Source of the DNA: Steroidobacteraceae bacterium
Lineage (GTDB): Bacteria; Pseudomonadota; Gammaproteobacteria; Steroidobacterales; Steroidobacteraceae
Reading direction: 5' to 3'
DNA length: 64,000 bases
Assembly (NCBI GenBank): GCA_027531255.1
Contig: JAPZRU010000009.1
Coordinates: forward strand, 95,800 to 159,799
Below the pieces are notes generated by a model that worked only from the letters and a program-made list of their open reading frames with translations, had not been told where the DNA came from and ran no database searches. Position numbers and translations under genes: made by a program. Below, one piece after another: positions 9,584 through 22,936 of this stretch; within the stretch, counting starts at the first letter, position 1; each line of letters begins with the position of its first letter.

Positions 9584-10717
9584 ATGGCCAAACGCGACTA
9601 CTACCAGGTGCTCGACGTGGCGCGCACCGCCACCGAGGCCGAGATCAAGAAGGCCTACCGGCGCCTCGCGATGAAGTACCACCCGGACCGCAATCCAGGG
9701 GACCACGAGGCCGAGGAGCGCTTCAAGGAGGCCAAGGAGGCCTACGAGGTGCTCTCCGACGCGCAGAAGCGCGCGGCCTACGACCAGTTCGGCCACGCCG
9801 GCGTGGATCCTTCGCGCGGCGGCGGCGGCCCGAATCCCGGCGACGTGTTCGGCGACATCTTCGGCGAGGTGTTCGGCGACATCTTCGGCGGCGGCCGCGC
9901 CCGCGGCGGCGGCCGCCAGGTGTTCCGCGGCGCGGATCTCCGCTACGAGCTCCCGCTCGACCTCGAGCAGGCCGTGTTCGGCCACACCGCGGAGGTCGAG
10001 ATCGCCACGCTCGGCGAGTGCGGCACCTGCGACGGCAGCGGCGCTGCGAAGGGCAGTGGCGTGAAGCGCTGCGACACCTGCAACGGCGTCGGCCAGGTGC
10101 GCATGCAGCAGGGTTTCTTCGCCGTGCAGCAGACCTGCCCGCGCTGCAAGGGCCGCGGCCAGATCGTCGAGAAGCCGTGCGACGGCTGCTACGGGCAGGG
10201 CCGCGTCCGCCGCAACAAGACGCTGCAGGTCAAGGTGCCCCCGGGCGTGGACTCCGGGGACCGGATCCGCCTGTCCGGCGAGGGCGAGGCGGGCCGCAAC
10301 GGCGGGCCGCCCGGCGATCTCTACGTGGAGGTCGCGGTGCGCGAGCACCCGATCTTCGAGCGCGACGGCGCGCACCTCTCGTGCGAAGTGCCGATCTGCT
10401 TCACTACCGCCGCGCTCGGCGGCGAGATCGAGGTGCCGACGCTCGACGGCCACGCCAAGATCAAGGTGCCGGCCGAGACGCAGTCCGGCCGCGTGTTCCG
10501 CCTGCGCGAGAAGGGCGTGCGCCCGGTCCGCGGCGGTCCGACCGGCGACCTGTTCTGCCGCATCGTCGTCGAGACCCCCGTCAACCTGTCGAACGAGCAG
10601 AAGGACCTGCTGCGGCGCTTCGAGGAGACCCTCCGCAAGCACCCCGACCGCCACAATCCCCGCGAGGAGTCGTGGCTGAAGGGCGTCAAGAAGTTCTTCG
10701 AGAACATCGGCCCGTGA
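9584..10717 (+). CDS. dnaJ: chaperone protein DnaJ
   Basis: DnaJ (Hsp40) delivers clients to DnaK and stimulates its ATPase. From the ATG at 9584 the product is 377 residues: J domain with YHPDRNPGD (HPD catalytic motif near residue 32), the Gly/Phe linker, four CxxCxGxG zinc repeats ([32 protein letters not shown], roughly 145-205) and the C-terminal substrate-binding domain. An ATG three codons upstream is less likely, since family members begin MAKRDYY. The stop overlaps the dapB GTG. Confidence 0.97.
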   Translation: MAKRDYYQVLDVARTATEAEIKKAYRRLAMKYHPDRNPGDHEAEERFKEAKEAYEVLSDAQKRAAYDQFGHAGVDPSRGGGGPNPGDVFGDIFGEVFGDIFGGGRARGGGRQVFRGADLRYELPLDLEQAVFGHTAEVEIATLGECGTCDGSGAAKGSGVKRCDTCNGVGQVRMQQGFFAVQQTCPRCKGRGQIVEKPCDGCYGQGRVRRNKTLQVKVPPGVDSGDRIRLSGEGEAGRNGGPPGDLYVEVAVREHPIFERDGAHLSCEVPICFTTAALGGEIEVPTLDGHAKIKVPAETQSGRVFRLREKGVRPVRGGPTGDLFCRIVVETPVNLSNEQKDLLRRFEETLRKHPDRHNPREESWLKGVKKFFENIGP

Positions 10718-11526
10718 ACGCGCTGCGGGTCGCCGTCTTCGGCGTCACGGGCCGGATGGGCCACTGTCTCGTCCGCGCGATCGCGGAGTCGCCGGAATTC
10801 AGGCTGGTCGGCGCACTCGCCGCGCCGGGTGTTCCCGAACTCGGCCGGGACGCCGGGGAGGCGGTCGGTCTAGGGCGGCGGTTCGACGTGCCGGTCGTCG
10901 CGGATCGCTCCGCTGCGGTCGCCGGCGCCGAGGTCGTCGTCGACTTCACGCTGGCGGCGGCGATGCCGGCGAACCTCGAGGCGTGCGTGGCCCACGGGTG
11001 CGGCCTCGTGCTCGGCACCACCGGCCTCGAGCCCCCGCACCACGCGGCGCTGGACGCGGCGGCGGCCCGCATCCCGCTGATCCAGGCCGCCAACACGAGC
11101 CTCGGCGTCAACCTGCTCGCCAAGCTGGTCCGACAGGCCGCCGCGGCGCTGCCGCCGGGCTACGACATCGAGATCGTCGAGGCGCATCACCGCCACAAGG
11201 TGGACGCGCCGTCCGGCACCGCGCTGAAGCTCGGCGAGTCGGCGGCGGCGGGTCGGGGTGGCACGCTCGCCGAACTCTCGGCGGGCGTGCGCGGCCGCGA
11301 ACCGGGCGCCCGGGCCGAGGGCGGCATCGGCTTCGCGGTGGTCCGCGGCGGCGACATCGTCGGCGATCACACCGTGATCTACGCGGGTCCCGGCGAGCGC
11401 ATCGAACTCGCCCACCGCGCGCACGATCGCATGACCTTCGCCTGGGGCGCGCTGCGCGCCGCCCGCTGGCTCGCGGGCCGCAAACCGGGCCGCTACACGA
11501 TGGATAACGTACTCGGACTGGCGTAG
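10714..11526 (+). CDS. dapB: 4-hydroxy-tetrahydrodipicolinate reductase DapB
   Basis: DapB carries out the NAD(P)H-dependent reduction that follows DapA in lysine and diaminopimelate synthesis. The 270-residue protein has the N-terminal Rossmann motif VFGVTGRMG, the GTTG segment near 103 and the catalytic signature [14 protein letters not shown] near 160. Its GTG start overlaps the dnaJ stop by 4 bases, so the two are coupled. It precedes carAB, as in many proteobacteria. Confidence 0.96.
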   Translation: MNALRVAVFGVTGRMGHCLVRAIAESPEFRLVGALAAPGVPELGRDAGEAVGLGRRFDVPVVADRSAAVAGAEVVVDFTLAAAMPANLEACVAHGCGLVLGTTGLEPPHHAALDAAAARIPLIQAANTSLGVNLLAKLVRQAAAALPPGYDIEIVEAHHRHKVDAPSGTALKLGESAAAGRGGTLAELSAGVRGREPGARAEGGIGFAVVRGGDIVGDHTVIYAGPGERIELAHRAHDRMTFAWGALRAARWLAGRKPGRYTMDNVLGLA

Positions 11527-11564
11527 ACTTCGGTCTCGGTCCGAACCCACGTTTTTCGCGTGTC

Positions 11565-11603
11565 CAAAGCGGGAGGAGTCTCGACGAGGCTCCACCCGCT
11601 TTG
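11565..11603 (+). promoter_or_regulatory. long leader hairpin upstream of carA
   Basis: CAAAGCGGG (11565-11573) pairs with CCCGCTTTG (11595-11603). Inside an A-A mismatch, GGAG (11575-11578) pairs with CTCC (11590-11593), and CTCG (11580-11583) with CGAG (11585-11588), giving up to 17 base pairs. It starts 38 bases after the dapB stop and ends about 90 bases before the carA GTG. No T-run follows, but TTTTT sits just before it. It may be an attenuator or leader element for pyrimidine/arginine control; I do not recognise it as a named RNA. Confidence 0.55.
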
Positions 11604-11695
11604 CACATCTACGGCCTGCGGACCGGCGCCCCGCGCGATCGACTGGACTCGAGCCAGCACGCGCGACGGGCGGGCCGGTCGCAGCGGAGATTCGA

Positions 11696-12943
11696 GTGAC
11701 GACACCCGCTGTGCTAGCGCTGGAGGACGGCACCGTCTTCCGCGGCGTTTCGATCGGTGCCAAGGGCAACACGACGGGCGAAGTCGTGTTCAACACGGCG
11801 ATGTCGGGCTACCAGGAGATCCTCACGGACCCCTCGTACAGCCGGCAGATCGTCACGCTCACCTATCCGCACGTCGGCAACTACGGGACGACGCCCGAGG
11901 ACCTCGAGGCCGCCACGATCGGCGCGGCCGGTCTCGTGATCCGCGACCTGCCGCGGCTGCACAGCAACTGGCGCGCCACCGAGTCGCTCGGGAGCTTCCT
12001 GCAGCGGGGCAAGGTGGTGGCGATCGCGGACATCGACACCCGCAAGCTCACGCGCATCCTGCGCGAGAAGGGCGCGCAGGCCGGCTGCATCATGACCGGC
12101 GACAAGGTGGACGTGAACGCCGCGGTGCTCGCCGCGAAGAAGTTCCCGGGCCTGAAGGGCATGGACCTCGCCAAGGTCGTGTCCACGAAGAAGCAGTACC
12201 AGTGGAACGACGGCACGCACTGGGGCGACTCCACGCAGCCGCCGATCCGCGCCTCGCAGCGGCTGCACGTGGTCGCGTACGACTTCGGCATCAAGCGCAA
12301 CATCCTGCGACTGCTCGCCGACCACGGTTGCCGCGTCACGGTCGTGCCCGCGCAGACGCCCGCCGACAAGGTGCTGGCGCTCAAGCCCGACGGCATCTTC
12401 CTGTCGAACGGTCCCGGCGACCCGGAGCCCTGCGACTACGCGATCGCCGCGATCCGCGAGTTCCTGAAGACCGACATCCCTCTGTTCGGCATCTGCCTCG
12501 GCCACCAGTTGCTCGGCCTCGCGAGCGGCGCGCGTACCGTGAAGATGAAGTTCGGCCACCACGGCGCGAACCACCCGGTGCAGGACCTCGACTCGGGCCG
12601 CGTGCTGATCACGAGCCAGAACCACGGTTTCGCGGTGGACGAGGCGACGCTGCCGGCCAACGTCCGGGTCACGCATCGGTCGCTGTTCGACGGCAGCAAC
12701 CAGGGCATCGCGCTGACCGATCGCCCCGCCTTCAGCTTCCAGGGACACCCGGAGGCCGGCCCGGGCCCGCACGACGTGACGTACCTGTTCGGCCGCTTCG
12801 TCGACCTGATGGTCGACCGTCTGCGCCGGATGCTGCCGCCGCGGGCGGGCGCCGGCGCGGAAGGCGGTGCGCCGAAGGGCGGTGCTTCCGGCAGCACGGC
12901 GGCGCCGACGCCGGTCGCGGCGGCCTCCGCCACGGATACCTGA
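11696..12943 (+). CDS. carA: carbamoyl-phosphate synthase small subunit
   Basis: CarA is the glutamine amidotransferase subunit that supplies ammonia to CarB for carbamoyl phosphate, the precursor of arginine and pyrimidines. The 415-residue protein has the N-terminal CPSase domain ([19 protein letters not shown] near residue 24) and a class I amidotransferase domain with the nucleophile in [11 protein letters not shown] near 264 and the His/Glu pair in FQGHPEA near 348. A C-terminal tail of about 35 Ala/Gly/Thr-rich residues exceeds the usual length. GTG start preceded by GGAGA; carB begins 3 bases after the stop. Confidence 0.97.
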   Translation: MTTPAVLALEDGTVFRGVSIGAKGNTTGEVVFNTAMSGYQEILTDPSYSRQIVTLTYPHVGNYGTTPEDLEAATIGAAGLVIRDLPRLHSNWRATESLGSFLQRGKVVAIADIDTRKLTRILREKGAQAGCIMTGDKVDVNAAVLAAKKFPGLKGMDLAKVVSTKKQYQWNDGTHWGDSTQPPIRASQRLHVVAYDFGIKRNILRLLADHGCRVTVVPAQTPADKVLALKPDGIFLSNGPGDPEPCDYAIAAIREFLKTDIPLFGICLGHQLLGLASGARTVKMKFGHHGANHPVQDLDSGRVLITSQNHGFAVDEATLPANVRVTHRSLFDGSNQGIALTDRPAFSFQGHPEAGPGPHDVTYLFGRFVDLMVDRLRRMLPPRAGAGAEGGAPKGGASGSTAAPTPVAAASATDT

Positions 12944-12946
12944 GCC

Positions 12947-16191
<3,245 letters not shown>

Positions 16192-16195
<4 letters not shown>

Positions 16196-16665
16196 AGCGT
16201 TCCCCGATCACGGTCCAGGGCGCGGAGCGTCTCCGGGCCGAACTGAAGAAGCTGAAGTCCGAGGACCGGCCCGCCGTCATCAAGGCGATCGCCGAGGCCC
16301 GTGGGCACGGCGACCTCTCGGAGAACGCCGAGTACCACGCCGCGCGCGAGCACCAGGGCTTCATCGAAGGCCGCATCAAGGAGATCGAGGCCAAGCTCGC
16401 GAACGCCGAGATCATCGACGTCGCCAGGCTGCCGCAGACCGGCAAGGTCATCTTCGGCGCGACGGTCGACCTCGAGAGCGAGGACGGCGCGAAGGTCACC
16501 TACCAGGTCGTCGGCGACGACGAGGCGGACATCAAGCAGGGACTGATCGCGATCACCTCGCCGATCGCGCGCGCGCTGGTCGGCAAGGCGGAGGGCGACG
16601 TGGTGGACGTGCAGGCGCCGGGCGGCGTCCGCTCGTACGAGATCGTCGCCGTCCGGTACGTCTGA
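16192..16665 (+). CDS. greA: transcription elongation factor GreA
   Basis: GreA rescues backtracked RNA polymerase by stimulating transcript cleavage. The 157-residue product has the N-terminal coiled coil with the acidic tip [13 protein letters not shown] near residue 41 (essential Asp and Glu present), followed by the FKBP-like C-terminal domain ending [13 protein letters not shown]. The GTG start overlaps the carB stop (GTGA), a conserved carB-greA coupling. Confidence 0.97.
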
Positions 16666-16703
16666 ACGCCCGCGTCCCGCCCGTCGCCATCGCGCCCGCC
16701 GCC

Positions 16704-17135
16704 GTGCGCCAGGATCGACTCCGTGGTCTCGTGCTCGCGCTCTGGGCCGGCGCCCTGCTGACCGTGGGCGCGCTGGTCGCCCCGACGCTGTTCCGCGTGC
16801 TGCCGGAGCGCGCGCTCGCGGGGCTCGTCGCGGGCGAACTGTTCACGCTGCTGACGTGGCTGTCGGTGCCCGCCGCCGTCGCGGCGTGGGCGCTGCGCTC
16901 GGCCGCGCCCCGCGGCGGGCGTGCCTGGCTCGCGTGGCGCGGCTGGGCGTTCGTGCCCGCGGTGCTGCTGGTCGCCAACGAGTACGGCGTCCGCGTCGTC
17001 ATGCACGGGGTTCGCGAGGGCGAGGGCGGTGGCGTGACGCCGGCGTTCCTCGCCTGGCACGCGGTCTCGGCCGCGCTGTACGCCGTTGCGACGCTGGTCG
17101 TGCTCGCGCTGTTCTGGCGCGAACTGCGGCGCTAG
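16704..17135 (+). CDS. DUF4149-type integral membrane protein
   Basis: A 143-residue hydrophobic protein with about four membrane segments: GLVLALWAGALLTVGALVAPTLF, FTLLTWLSVPAAVAAWAL, FVPAVLLVANEYGVRV and FLAWHAVSAALYAVATLVVLALFW. The VAPTLF end of helix 1 and the HAVSAALY segment fit the DUF4149 family, whose function is unknown and which often lies near greA and yhbY. I start at the GTG at 16704, since no ATG precedes the first helix and no ribosome-binding site is clear; a GTG at 16731 would cut into the helix. Confidence 0.75.
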   Translation: MRQDRLRGLVLALWAGALLTVGALVAPTLFRVLPERALAGLVAGELFTLLTWLSVPAAVAAWALRSAAPRGGRAWLAWRGWAFVPAVLLVANEYGVRVVMHGVREGEGGGVTPAFLAWHAVSAALYAVATLVVLALFWRELRR

Positions 17136-17188
17136 CCGCGCGCCGCCGCCGCCCGGCGCGGCGAGGGTGCGCGGGTGCGAGCGGCCGG

Positions 17189-17488
17189 TCAGCCGTCCGG
17201 CAGCACGATCCGGCTGACCTTCGGGCGGGGCCGGAAGAACAGCCCGACGTTGCCGATGCGCTGCACCAGCTGGCTGCCGGTGCGCGTGGCAAGGGTGCCG
17301 AGCGCCTCGTCGCGGGCGTCCCGCTCGCCGACGCGCGCCCGTACCTTGACCAGCTCATGATCGGTGAGCGCGCGGTCCAGTTCGGCGACCACTGCGTCCG
17401 TGAGGCCGGCGTTGCCGAGCATCACCACCGGGTTCAGCGGATGGCCGAGCTTCCGGAGATGCTTCTTCTGCTTCTCGGTGAGTTGCAT
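17189..17488 (-). CDS. yhbY: YhbY family ribosome-assembly RNA-binding protein
   Basis: A 99-residue CRS1/YhbY (CRM) domain protein that associates with pre-50S particles. It starts MQLTEKQKKHLRKLGH and contains the conserved VMLGNAGLTDAVVAELDRAL and HELVKVRA segments and the closing GNVGLFFRP strand. It is divergent from rlmE, another 50S maturation factor, and converges with the DUF4149 gene. A perfect TATAAT lies only 6 bases before the ATG, suggesting an almost leaderless mRNA. Confidence 0.93.
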   Translation of the reverse strand: MQLTEKQKKHLRKLGHPLNPVVMLGNAGLTDAVVAELDRALTDHELVKVRARVGERDARDEALGTLATRTGSQLVQRIGNVGLFFRPRPKVSRIVLPDG

Positions 17489-17494
17489 CCCGGC

Positions 17495-17500
17495 ATTATA
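17495..17500 (-). promoter_or_regulatory. consensus -10 element immediately before yhbY
   Basis: The minus strand reads CTATAATGCCGGG followed by the yhbY ATG at 17488. Initiation 6-8 bases after the hexamer would fall on or next to the A of the ATG. No clear -35 is visible. Confidence 0.5.
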
Positions 17501-17555
17501 GGCGCGCGGTCCCGGTTCGCCGGGGCGGCCGCGGTGCGACCACCTGCCGAGACCC

Positions 17556-18182
17556 ATGGCCAAGCGCAGCAAGAGCAGCCGACAGTGGCTGCACGAACAC
17601 GTCAACGACCCCTACGTGAAGCGGGCCCACAAGGAGGGCGCCCGCTCGCGCGCCACCTACAAGCTCGAGGAACTGGACTCCCAGGAGCGGCTGCTGAAGC
17701 CGGGCATGGTGGTCGTGGACCTCGGCGCGGCGCCGGGCGGCTGGAGCCAGTACGCGGCCAAGGTCCTGAACGGCAAGGGTTCGGTGTACGCGCTCGACAT
17801 CCTGCCGATGGCCGCGATCCCGGGCGTCGAGTTCATCGAGGGCGACTTCCGGGAGCCTGGACCGCTGGCGGCCCTGCAGGCCGCGCTCGGCGGCCGGCCG
17901 GTGGACCTTGTATTGAGCGACATGGCGCCCAACATGAGCGGGATCGACGCCGTGGACCAGCCTCGCTCGATGCACCTCGTGGAACTCGCGCTCGAGTTCG
18001 CCCAGAAGACGCTGAAGCCGGGCGGGGCCTTCGTCGCGAAGGTGTTCCAGGGCGCCGGGTTCGAGGAACTCGTGCGCGCGACGCGCCGCGACTTCGGCGA
18101 GGTGAAGCTCAGGAAACCGCCGGCGTCGCGTTCTCGAAGTGCCGAGATGTATCTGGTAGCGACGGGTCGTCGTATCGTGTAA
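17556..18182 (+). CDS. rlmE: 23S rRNA (uridine-2552 2'-O) methyltransferase RlmE (FtsJ)
   Basis: RlmE methylates U2552 in the A loop of 23S rRNA using S-adenosylmethionine. The 208-residue protein carries [12 protein letters not shown] near residue 30 (catalytic Lys), the SAM motif [14 protein letters not shown] near 52, the catalytic Asp in [12 protein letters not shown] near 124, and Lys in AFVAKVFQG near 155. It is a single gene divergent from yhbY and upstream of ftsH, the standard ftsJ-ftsH order. Confidence 0.97.
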   Translation: MAKRSKSSRQWLHEHVNDPYVKRAHKEGARSRATYKLEELDSQERLLKPGMVVVDLGAAPGGWSQYAAKVLNGKGSVYALDILPMAAIPGVEFIEGDFREPGPLAALQAALGGRPVDLVLSDMAPNMSGIDAVDQPRSMHLVELALEFAQKTLKPGGAFVAKVFQGAGFEELVRATRRDFGEVKLRKPPASRSRSAEMYLVATGRRIV

Positions 18183-18457
18183 CGTCGGATTGCAATTGAT
18201 GTTTTCCTCCGCAGTCCGTCGCGCGCGCCGTTCCCCTCCGGCGGTGCTCGGCGGAATCCCTCCAGGGCATCGGTGCCACGGGTCGCGGAGCGGCACCGGG
18301 TGCGGCGGCCACCGACGGTCCGTTCCGGAGCCCGCGCCGATGCCCGGCATCGGCGCCGTCGATTGACCGGCGCGGGTCCCGGGTGCGAAATGGGTCGGAC
18401 TCAGTGGGTGTCTCCGGCGTCCCCCTCGCCTGGTGCGCTCACGGCTAGGAGCCTTTC

Positions 18458-20386
18458 TTGAACGACTTGACCAAGAACATCATCCTCTGGGTCGTCATCG
18501 CGGTCGTGCTGCTCGCCGTGTTCTCGAACTTCGGGACGCGGTCCGGCGGTGCTTCCGAGATGGCGTACTCGCAGTTCCTGACGGAAGTCGAGAGCAACGG
18601 CATCCGTTCGGCGACGATCAAGGGCGAGGCGATCACCGGCCAGCGCTCCACCGGCGAGCCGTTCGTCACGTACTCGCCCGAAACCGACAACACAGCCCTC
18701 ATCGGCCTGCTCAAGAAGCACGACGTGAACTTCGGCGCGGCGCCGCCGGAGCGCCAGTCGTTCCTGATGCAGCTGTTCATCTCGAGCTTCCCGATCCTGC
18801 TGCTGATCGGCGTCTGGGTCTACTTCATGCGCCAGATGCAGGGCGGCGCGGGCGGCCGGGGCGCGATGAGCTTCGGCAAGAGCCGGGCACGCCTCCTCAA
18901 CGAGGACCAGGTGAACGTCACGTTCGCCGACGTCGCCGGCGTCGAGGAAGCGAAGGAAGAGGTCAAGGAGATCGTCGACTTCCTGAAGGACCCCGCCAAG
19001 TTCCAGAAGCTCGGCGGCAAGATCCCGAAGGGCGTGTTGATGGTCGGCTCGCCGGGCACCGGCAAGACCCTGCTGGCCCGCGCGATCGCGGGCGAAGCCA
19101 AGGTGCCGTTCTTCACGATCTCGGGCTCGGACTTCGTCGAGATGTTCGTCGGCGTCGGTGCCTCGCGCGTGCGCGACATGTTCGAGCAGGCCAAGAAGCA
19201 CGCGCCCTGCATCATCTTCATCGACGAGATCGACGCGGTCGGCCGCCACCGCGGCGCCGGTCTCGGCGGCGGTCACGACGAGCGCGAGCAGACGCTGAAC
19301 CAGCTGCTCGTCGAGATGGACGGCTTCGAGGGCAACGAGGGCATCATCGTCATCGCCGCCACGAACCGGCCGGACGTGCTCGACCCCGCGCTGCTGCGCC
19401 CGGGCCGCTTCGACCGCCAGGTCGTGGTGGCGCTGCCGGACGTGCGCGGCCGCGAGCAGATCCTGAAGGTGCACATGCGCCGCGTGCCGGTCGCCGAGGA
19501 CGTCAAGCCCTCGGTCATCGCGCGCGGCACGCCGGGCTTCTCGGGCGCGGATCTCGCCAACCTCGTGAACGAAGCGGCGCTGTTCGCCGCGCGCGCCAAC
19601 AAGCGCGTGGTCGCGATGGAGGAGTTCGAGCGCGCCAAGGACAAGATCATGATGGGCGCCGAGCGGCGCTCGATGGTCATGACCGAGGAGGAGAAGAAGC
19701 TGACGGCCTACCACGAGGCCGGCCACGCGATCGTCGGCCTGTCGGTGCCGGAGCACGACCCGGTCTACAAGGTCACGATCATCCCGCGCGGCCGCGCGCT
19801 GGGCGTGACGATGTTCCTCCCGGAACAGGACCGCTACAGCACCTCGAAGCGCCGCCTCGAGAGCCGCATCGCCACGCTGTTCGGCGGGCGCGTCGCGGAA
19901 GAGGTGGTGTTCGGCAAGGACGCGATCACGACCGGCGCCTCGAACGACATCGAGCGCGCCACCGACATTGCGCGCAGCATGGTCACGAAGTGGGGCCTCT
20001 CGGACAAGCTCGGCCCGCAGACCTACGCGGAGGACGAGGGCGAGGTGTTCCTCGGCCGCAGCGTAACGCAGCACAAGCAGGTGTCCGACGTCACGGCGCA
20101 CGTGATCGACGAGGAGATCCGCATCCTGATCGACTCGAACTACACGCGCGCGAAGGGCATCCTCGAGGAGCACCTCGACAAGCTCCACAAGATGGCCGAG
20201 GCGCTGATGAAGTACGAGACGATCGACGAGCAGCAGATCAGGGACATCATGGCCGGTCGCGACCCGCGGCCGCCGACCGACTGGGACGACACCGCGATCG
20301 CGCCCCCCGGCGCGCCGCCGGTGCAGCCCGAGGCGGACAGCGGCAAGAGCGGCCCCCCGCTAGGCAATCCCGCCGGCCAGCACTGA
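18458..20386 (+). CDS. ftsH: ATP-dependent zinc metalloprotease FtsH
   Basis: FtsH is the membrane-anchored AAA protease that degrades misassembled membrane proteins and, in enterics, sigma-32 and LpxC. The 642-residue protein starts at TTG behind AGGAG. It has two membrane segments (about residues 8-24 and 103-126) around a periplasmic domain. The AAA module follows with GSPGTGKT near 192, [11 protein letters not shown] near 250 and the SRH region, and then the zinc protease motif HEAGH near 417. The tail is Pro/Gly-rich. A rho-independent terminator follows. About 275 bases separate it from rlmE; I see only weak promoter matches there. Confidence 0.98.
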   Translation: MNDLTKNIILWVVIAVVLLAVFSNFGTRSGGASEMAYSQFLTEVESNGIRSATIKGEAITGQRSTGEPFVTYSPETDNTALIGLLKKHDVNFGAAPPERQSFLMQLFISSFPILLLIGVWVYFMRQMQGGAGGRGAMSFGKSRARLLNEDQVNVTFADVAGVEEAKEEVKEIVDFLKDPAKFQKLGGKIPKGVLMVGSPGTGKTLLARAIAGEAKVPFFTISGSDFVEMFVGVGASRVRDMFEQAKKHAPCIIFIDEIDAVGRHRGAGLGGGHDEREQTLNQLLVEMDGFEGNEGIIVIAATNRPDVLDPALLRPGRFDRQVVVALPDVRGREQILKVHMRRVPVAEDVKPSVIARGTPGFSGADLANLVNEAALFAARANKRVVAMEEFERAKDKIMMGAERRSMVMTEEEKKLTAYHEAGHAIVGLSVPEHDPVYKVTIIPRGRALGVTMFLPEQDRYSTSKRRLESRIATLFGGRVAEEVVFGKDAITTGASNDIERATDIARSMVTKWGLSDKLGPQTYAEDEGEVFLGRSVTQHKQVSDVTAHVIDEEIRILIDSNYTRAKGILEEHLDKLHKMAEALMKYETIDEQQIRDIMAGRDPRPPTDWDDTAIAPPGAPPVQPEADSGKSGPPLGNPAGQH

Positions 20387-20433
20387 GCCTCGGCCCGGTC
20401 GCGGCGCCGGCCGCGACCGGACTGCCTGAAAGG

Positions 20434-20465
20434 AACCCGCGGACGCAGGCGTCCGCGGGTTTTTT
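20434..20465 (+). terminator. rho-independent terminator after ftsH
   Basis: AACCCGCGGAC (20434-20444), loop GCAGGC, GTCCGCGGGTT (20451-20461), then further T residues to 20465. The 11-bp perfect stem with T-tract ends the ftsH transcript. Confidence 0.92.
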
Positions 20466-20562
20466 GTTCTCCGCCCCAGCCGGTTGCGCGGGCTCGGCCG
20501 CGACGAGCCCGGCCGGCCGGCGGGATTGCGCCTCGCCCGGCACGGATCCGTGCACGGCGGCC

Positions 20563-20590
20563 TTGCTTCGGGCCCCCGGGCGGCTAGACT
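20563..20590 (+). promoter_or_regulatory. candidate promoter for folP-glmM
   Basis: TTGCTT (20563-20568) and TAGACT (20585-20590) with a 16-base spacer, 18 bases before the folP ATG. It follows the ftsH terminator, so a promoter is needed in this stretch. Confidence 0.45.
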
Positions 20591-20608
20591 CCGGCCGCCG
20601 GTCCACCC

Positions 20609-21472
20609 ATGCCCGAAACTCCCCAGACCCTCCGCTGCGGCAGCCGCCATCTCGACCTGTCCGCGCCGGTGGTGATGGGCGTCCTGAACGTCACGCCCGA
20701 TTCCTTTTCCGACGGCGGCCGCTGGTTCGAGCCGGCGCGCGCGGTAGAAAGGGCCCGCGAGCTGGTGGCCGAAGGTGCGGCCATCGTCGACGTCGGCGGC
20801 GAGTCCACCCGCCCGGGCGCGCAGCCGCCGCCGGTCGCCGAGGAACTGCGGCGCGTCGTGCCCGTGATCCGCGCGCTCGCGGCCGAGCTCGACGTCGTCA
20901 TCTCGGTCGACACCAGCCGGCCCGAGGTCGCGGCGGCCGCCGTCGAGGCGGGGGCGGGGCTCGTGAACGACGTGCGCGGGCTGCGCGATCCGGCGACCCG
21001 CGCGGCCGTGGCCGCGAGCGGCGCGGCCGTGTGCGTGATGCACATGCAGGGCGAGCCGCCGACCATGCAGGTAGCGCCGGCCTACGTCGACGTGGTCGCG
21101 GAGGTGCGCGCCTACCTCGCCGAGCGCGTCGCGGCCTGCCGGGCGGCCGGCATCGGTGCCGACGCGATCGTCGTCGATCCCGGCTTCGGCTTCGGCAAGA
21201 CGCTCGAGCACAACCTCGCGCTGTTCGCGGCGCTGGAACGATTCACGACCCTCGGCGTGCCGCTGCTCGTCGGCCTGTCGCGCAAGTCGCTGGTCGGCGC
21301 CGTCACCGGCCGACCCGTGGAACAGCGCCTCGCCGGAAGCCTCGCCGCCGCCGCGCTGGCCGCCAGCCGCGGCGCCCGCATCGTCCGCGCGCACGACGTT
21401 GCGCCCACGCTGGACGCCGTTCGCATGGGGTGGGCCGCCAGGCCCGCGCCCGCTACCCGGAGCAGTACATGA
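20609..21472 (+). CDS. folP: dihydropteroate synthase
   Basis: FolP condenses p-aminobenzoate with the pterin pyrophosphate in folate synthesis and is the sulfonamide target. The 287-residue TIM-barrel protein shows GVLNVTPDSFSDGG near residue 24, DVGGESTRPGA near 55, the DTSRPEV strand, NDVRGL, DPGFGFGKTLEHN near 190 and LVGLSRKS near 218. The stop overlaps the glmM ATG by 4 bases, the usual folP-glmM pair. Confidence 0.97.
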   Translation: MPETPQTLRCGSRHLDLSAPVVMGVLNVTPDSFSDGGRWFEPARAVERARELVAEGAAIVDVGGESTRPGAQPPPVAEELRRVVPVIRALAAELDVVISVDTSRPEVAAAAVEAGAGLVNDVRGLRDPATRAAVAASGAAVCVMHMQGEPPTMQVAPAYVDVVAEVRAYLAERVAACRAAGIGADAIVVDPGFGFGKTLEHNLALFAALERFTTLGVPLLVGLSRKSLVGAVTGRPVEQRLAGSLAAAALAASRGARIVRAHDVAPTLDAVRMGWAARPAPATRSST

Positions 21473-22806
21473 GCAGGAAGTATTTCGGCACCGACGGCGT
21501 CCGCGGCCACGTCGGCGAGCATCCGATGACGGTCGACTTCGCGCTGCGGCTCGCGAGTGCCGCAGCCCGCGTGCTCGCGCCCGAGGGCGGCTCGGTGCTG
21601 ATCGGCAAGGACACGCGCCTGTCCGGCTACATGTTCGAGTCGGCGCTGGAGGCCGGCTTCGTCGCCGCGGGCGTCGACGTCAACCTGATCGGGCCGCTGC
21701 CGACGCCGGGCGTCGCCTACATGACGCAGCGGTTCGGCTGCGACTTCGGCGTGGTGATCAGCGCCTCGCACAATCCGTACGAGGACAACGGCATCAAGTT
21801 CTTCGACGGCTCGGGCGGGAAGCTGTCCGACGCGCTCGAGGCCGAGATCGAGAAGCACCTCGACGGCCCGCCGACGACCGTGGAATCGCGTCGGCTGGGC
21901 CGCGCCGCGCGCGTCGACAAGTCGCGCAGCCACTACCAGGACTTCTGCGCCTCGACCCTGCCGCCGGGCACGAACCTCGAGGGGCTCAAGATCGTGATCG
22001 ACTGCGCGAACGGCGCCGCCTACAAGGTCGCGCCGCGCGTGCTCGCGGACCTCGGCGCCGAGATCATCCCGATCGGCTGTTCGCCGAACGGCCGCAACAT
22101 CAACGACGGTTGCGGCTCGACGCAGCCCGGCCTGCTGCAGCTGACGGTGCCGGGCGTACGTGCGCACGTCGGCATCGCGCTCGACGGCGACGGCGACCGG
22201 CTCGTGATGGTCGACCACCTCGGTCGCATCGTCGACGGCGACCAGCTGCTGTACGTGATCGCGAAGGGTCGACACGCCGAGGGTTCGCTGCGCGGAGCCG
22301 TCGTCGGCACCGTGATGAGCAACCTCGGTCTCGAGCACGCGCTCGCGGATCTCGGCATCGGCTTCCGCCGGGCCGCGGTCGGCGACCGCTACGTGCTGGC
22401 CATGCTGCGCGAGTGCGGCGGTCAGCTCGGCGGCGAGACCTCCGGCCACCTGCTGTGCCTCGACCGCACCACGACCGGCGACGGCCTCGTCGCCGCGCTC
22501 CAGGTGCTCGCGATCATGAAGCAGACCGGCGCGTCGCTCGCGGAGCTCGCGGTCGCGATGCCGCGCTACCCGCAGGTGCTGCTGAACGTCCGCACCTCGC
22601 GCCGGCTCGATCCGAAGTCCTCGCCCGAGATCGAGGCGGCGGTGCAGGCCGCGGAGCAGCGGCTGGCCGGCACCGGGCGCGTCGTGCTGAGGGCGTCCGG
22701 CACGGAGCCCGTGATCCGCGTGATGGTGGAGGGGCGCGACGAGGCGCAGGTGCGCGCGGAAGCCGACGGCCTCGCGGCCGTGGTCGGCCGGGTCGCTGCC
22801 GCCTGA
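21469..22806 (+). CDS. glmM: phosphoglucosamine mutase
   Basis: GlmM interconverts glucosamine 6-phosphate and glucosamine 1-phosphate on the way to UDP-GlcNAc for peptidoglycan and LPS. The 445-residue protein opens with KYFGTDGVRG. It carries the phosphoserine loop VVISASHNPYEDNGIKF near residue 98, the metal loop ALDGDGDRL near 240, the sugar loop GGETSGH near 322 and the phosphate loop RASGTEPVIRVM near 407. Coupled to folP by an ATGA overlap. Confidence 0.97.
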   Translation: MSRKYFGTDGVRGHVGEHPMTVDFALRLASAAARVLAPEGGSVLIGKDTRLSGYMFESALEAGFVAAGVDVNLIGPLPTPGVAYMTQRFGCDFGVVISASHNPYEDNGIKFFDGSGGKLSDALEAEIEKHLDGPPTTVESRRLGRAARVDKSRSHYQDFCASTLPPGTNLEGLKIVIDCANGAAYKVAPRVLADLGAEIIPIGCSPNGRNINDGCGSTQPGLLQLTVPGVRAHVGIALDGDGDRLVMVDHLGRIVDGDQLLYVIAKGRHAEGSLRGAVVGTVMSNLGLEHALADLGIGFRRAAVGDRYVLAMLRECGGQLGGETSGHLLCLDRTTTGDGLVAALQVLAIMKQTGASLAELAVAMPRYPQVLLNVRTSRRLDPKSSPEIEAAVQAAEQRLAGTGRVVLRASGTEPVIRVMVEGRDEAQVRAEADGLAAVVGRVAAA

Positions 22807-22835
22807 GTCGGGCCCCTGCCGCCGTCGTCGCGGCG

Positions 22836-22864
22836 TTGATTCGGCGGGGGCCGGCGCATAAACT
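22836..22864 (+). promoter_or_regulatory. candidate promoter for tpiA
   Basis: TTGATT (22836-22841) and TAAACT (22859-22864) with a 17-base spacer lie in the 130-base gap between glmM and tpiA, about 70 bases before the tpiA ATG. Confidence 0.5.
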
Positions 22865-22936
22865 GCGCCGCCGTTCGCCGGACCGGCTTCGGTCCGGCTC
22901 GCGTGAACCCTCTCGGAACCCGAGCCTGGACACCCG

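Noticed and set aside
20540..20553. Perfect 14-base palindrome GCACGGATCCGTGC upstream of folP
   Set aside because: Isolated, without a second copy or positional link to a promoter; compatible with chance in a GC-rich intergenic stretch.
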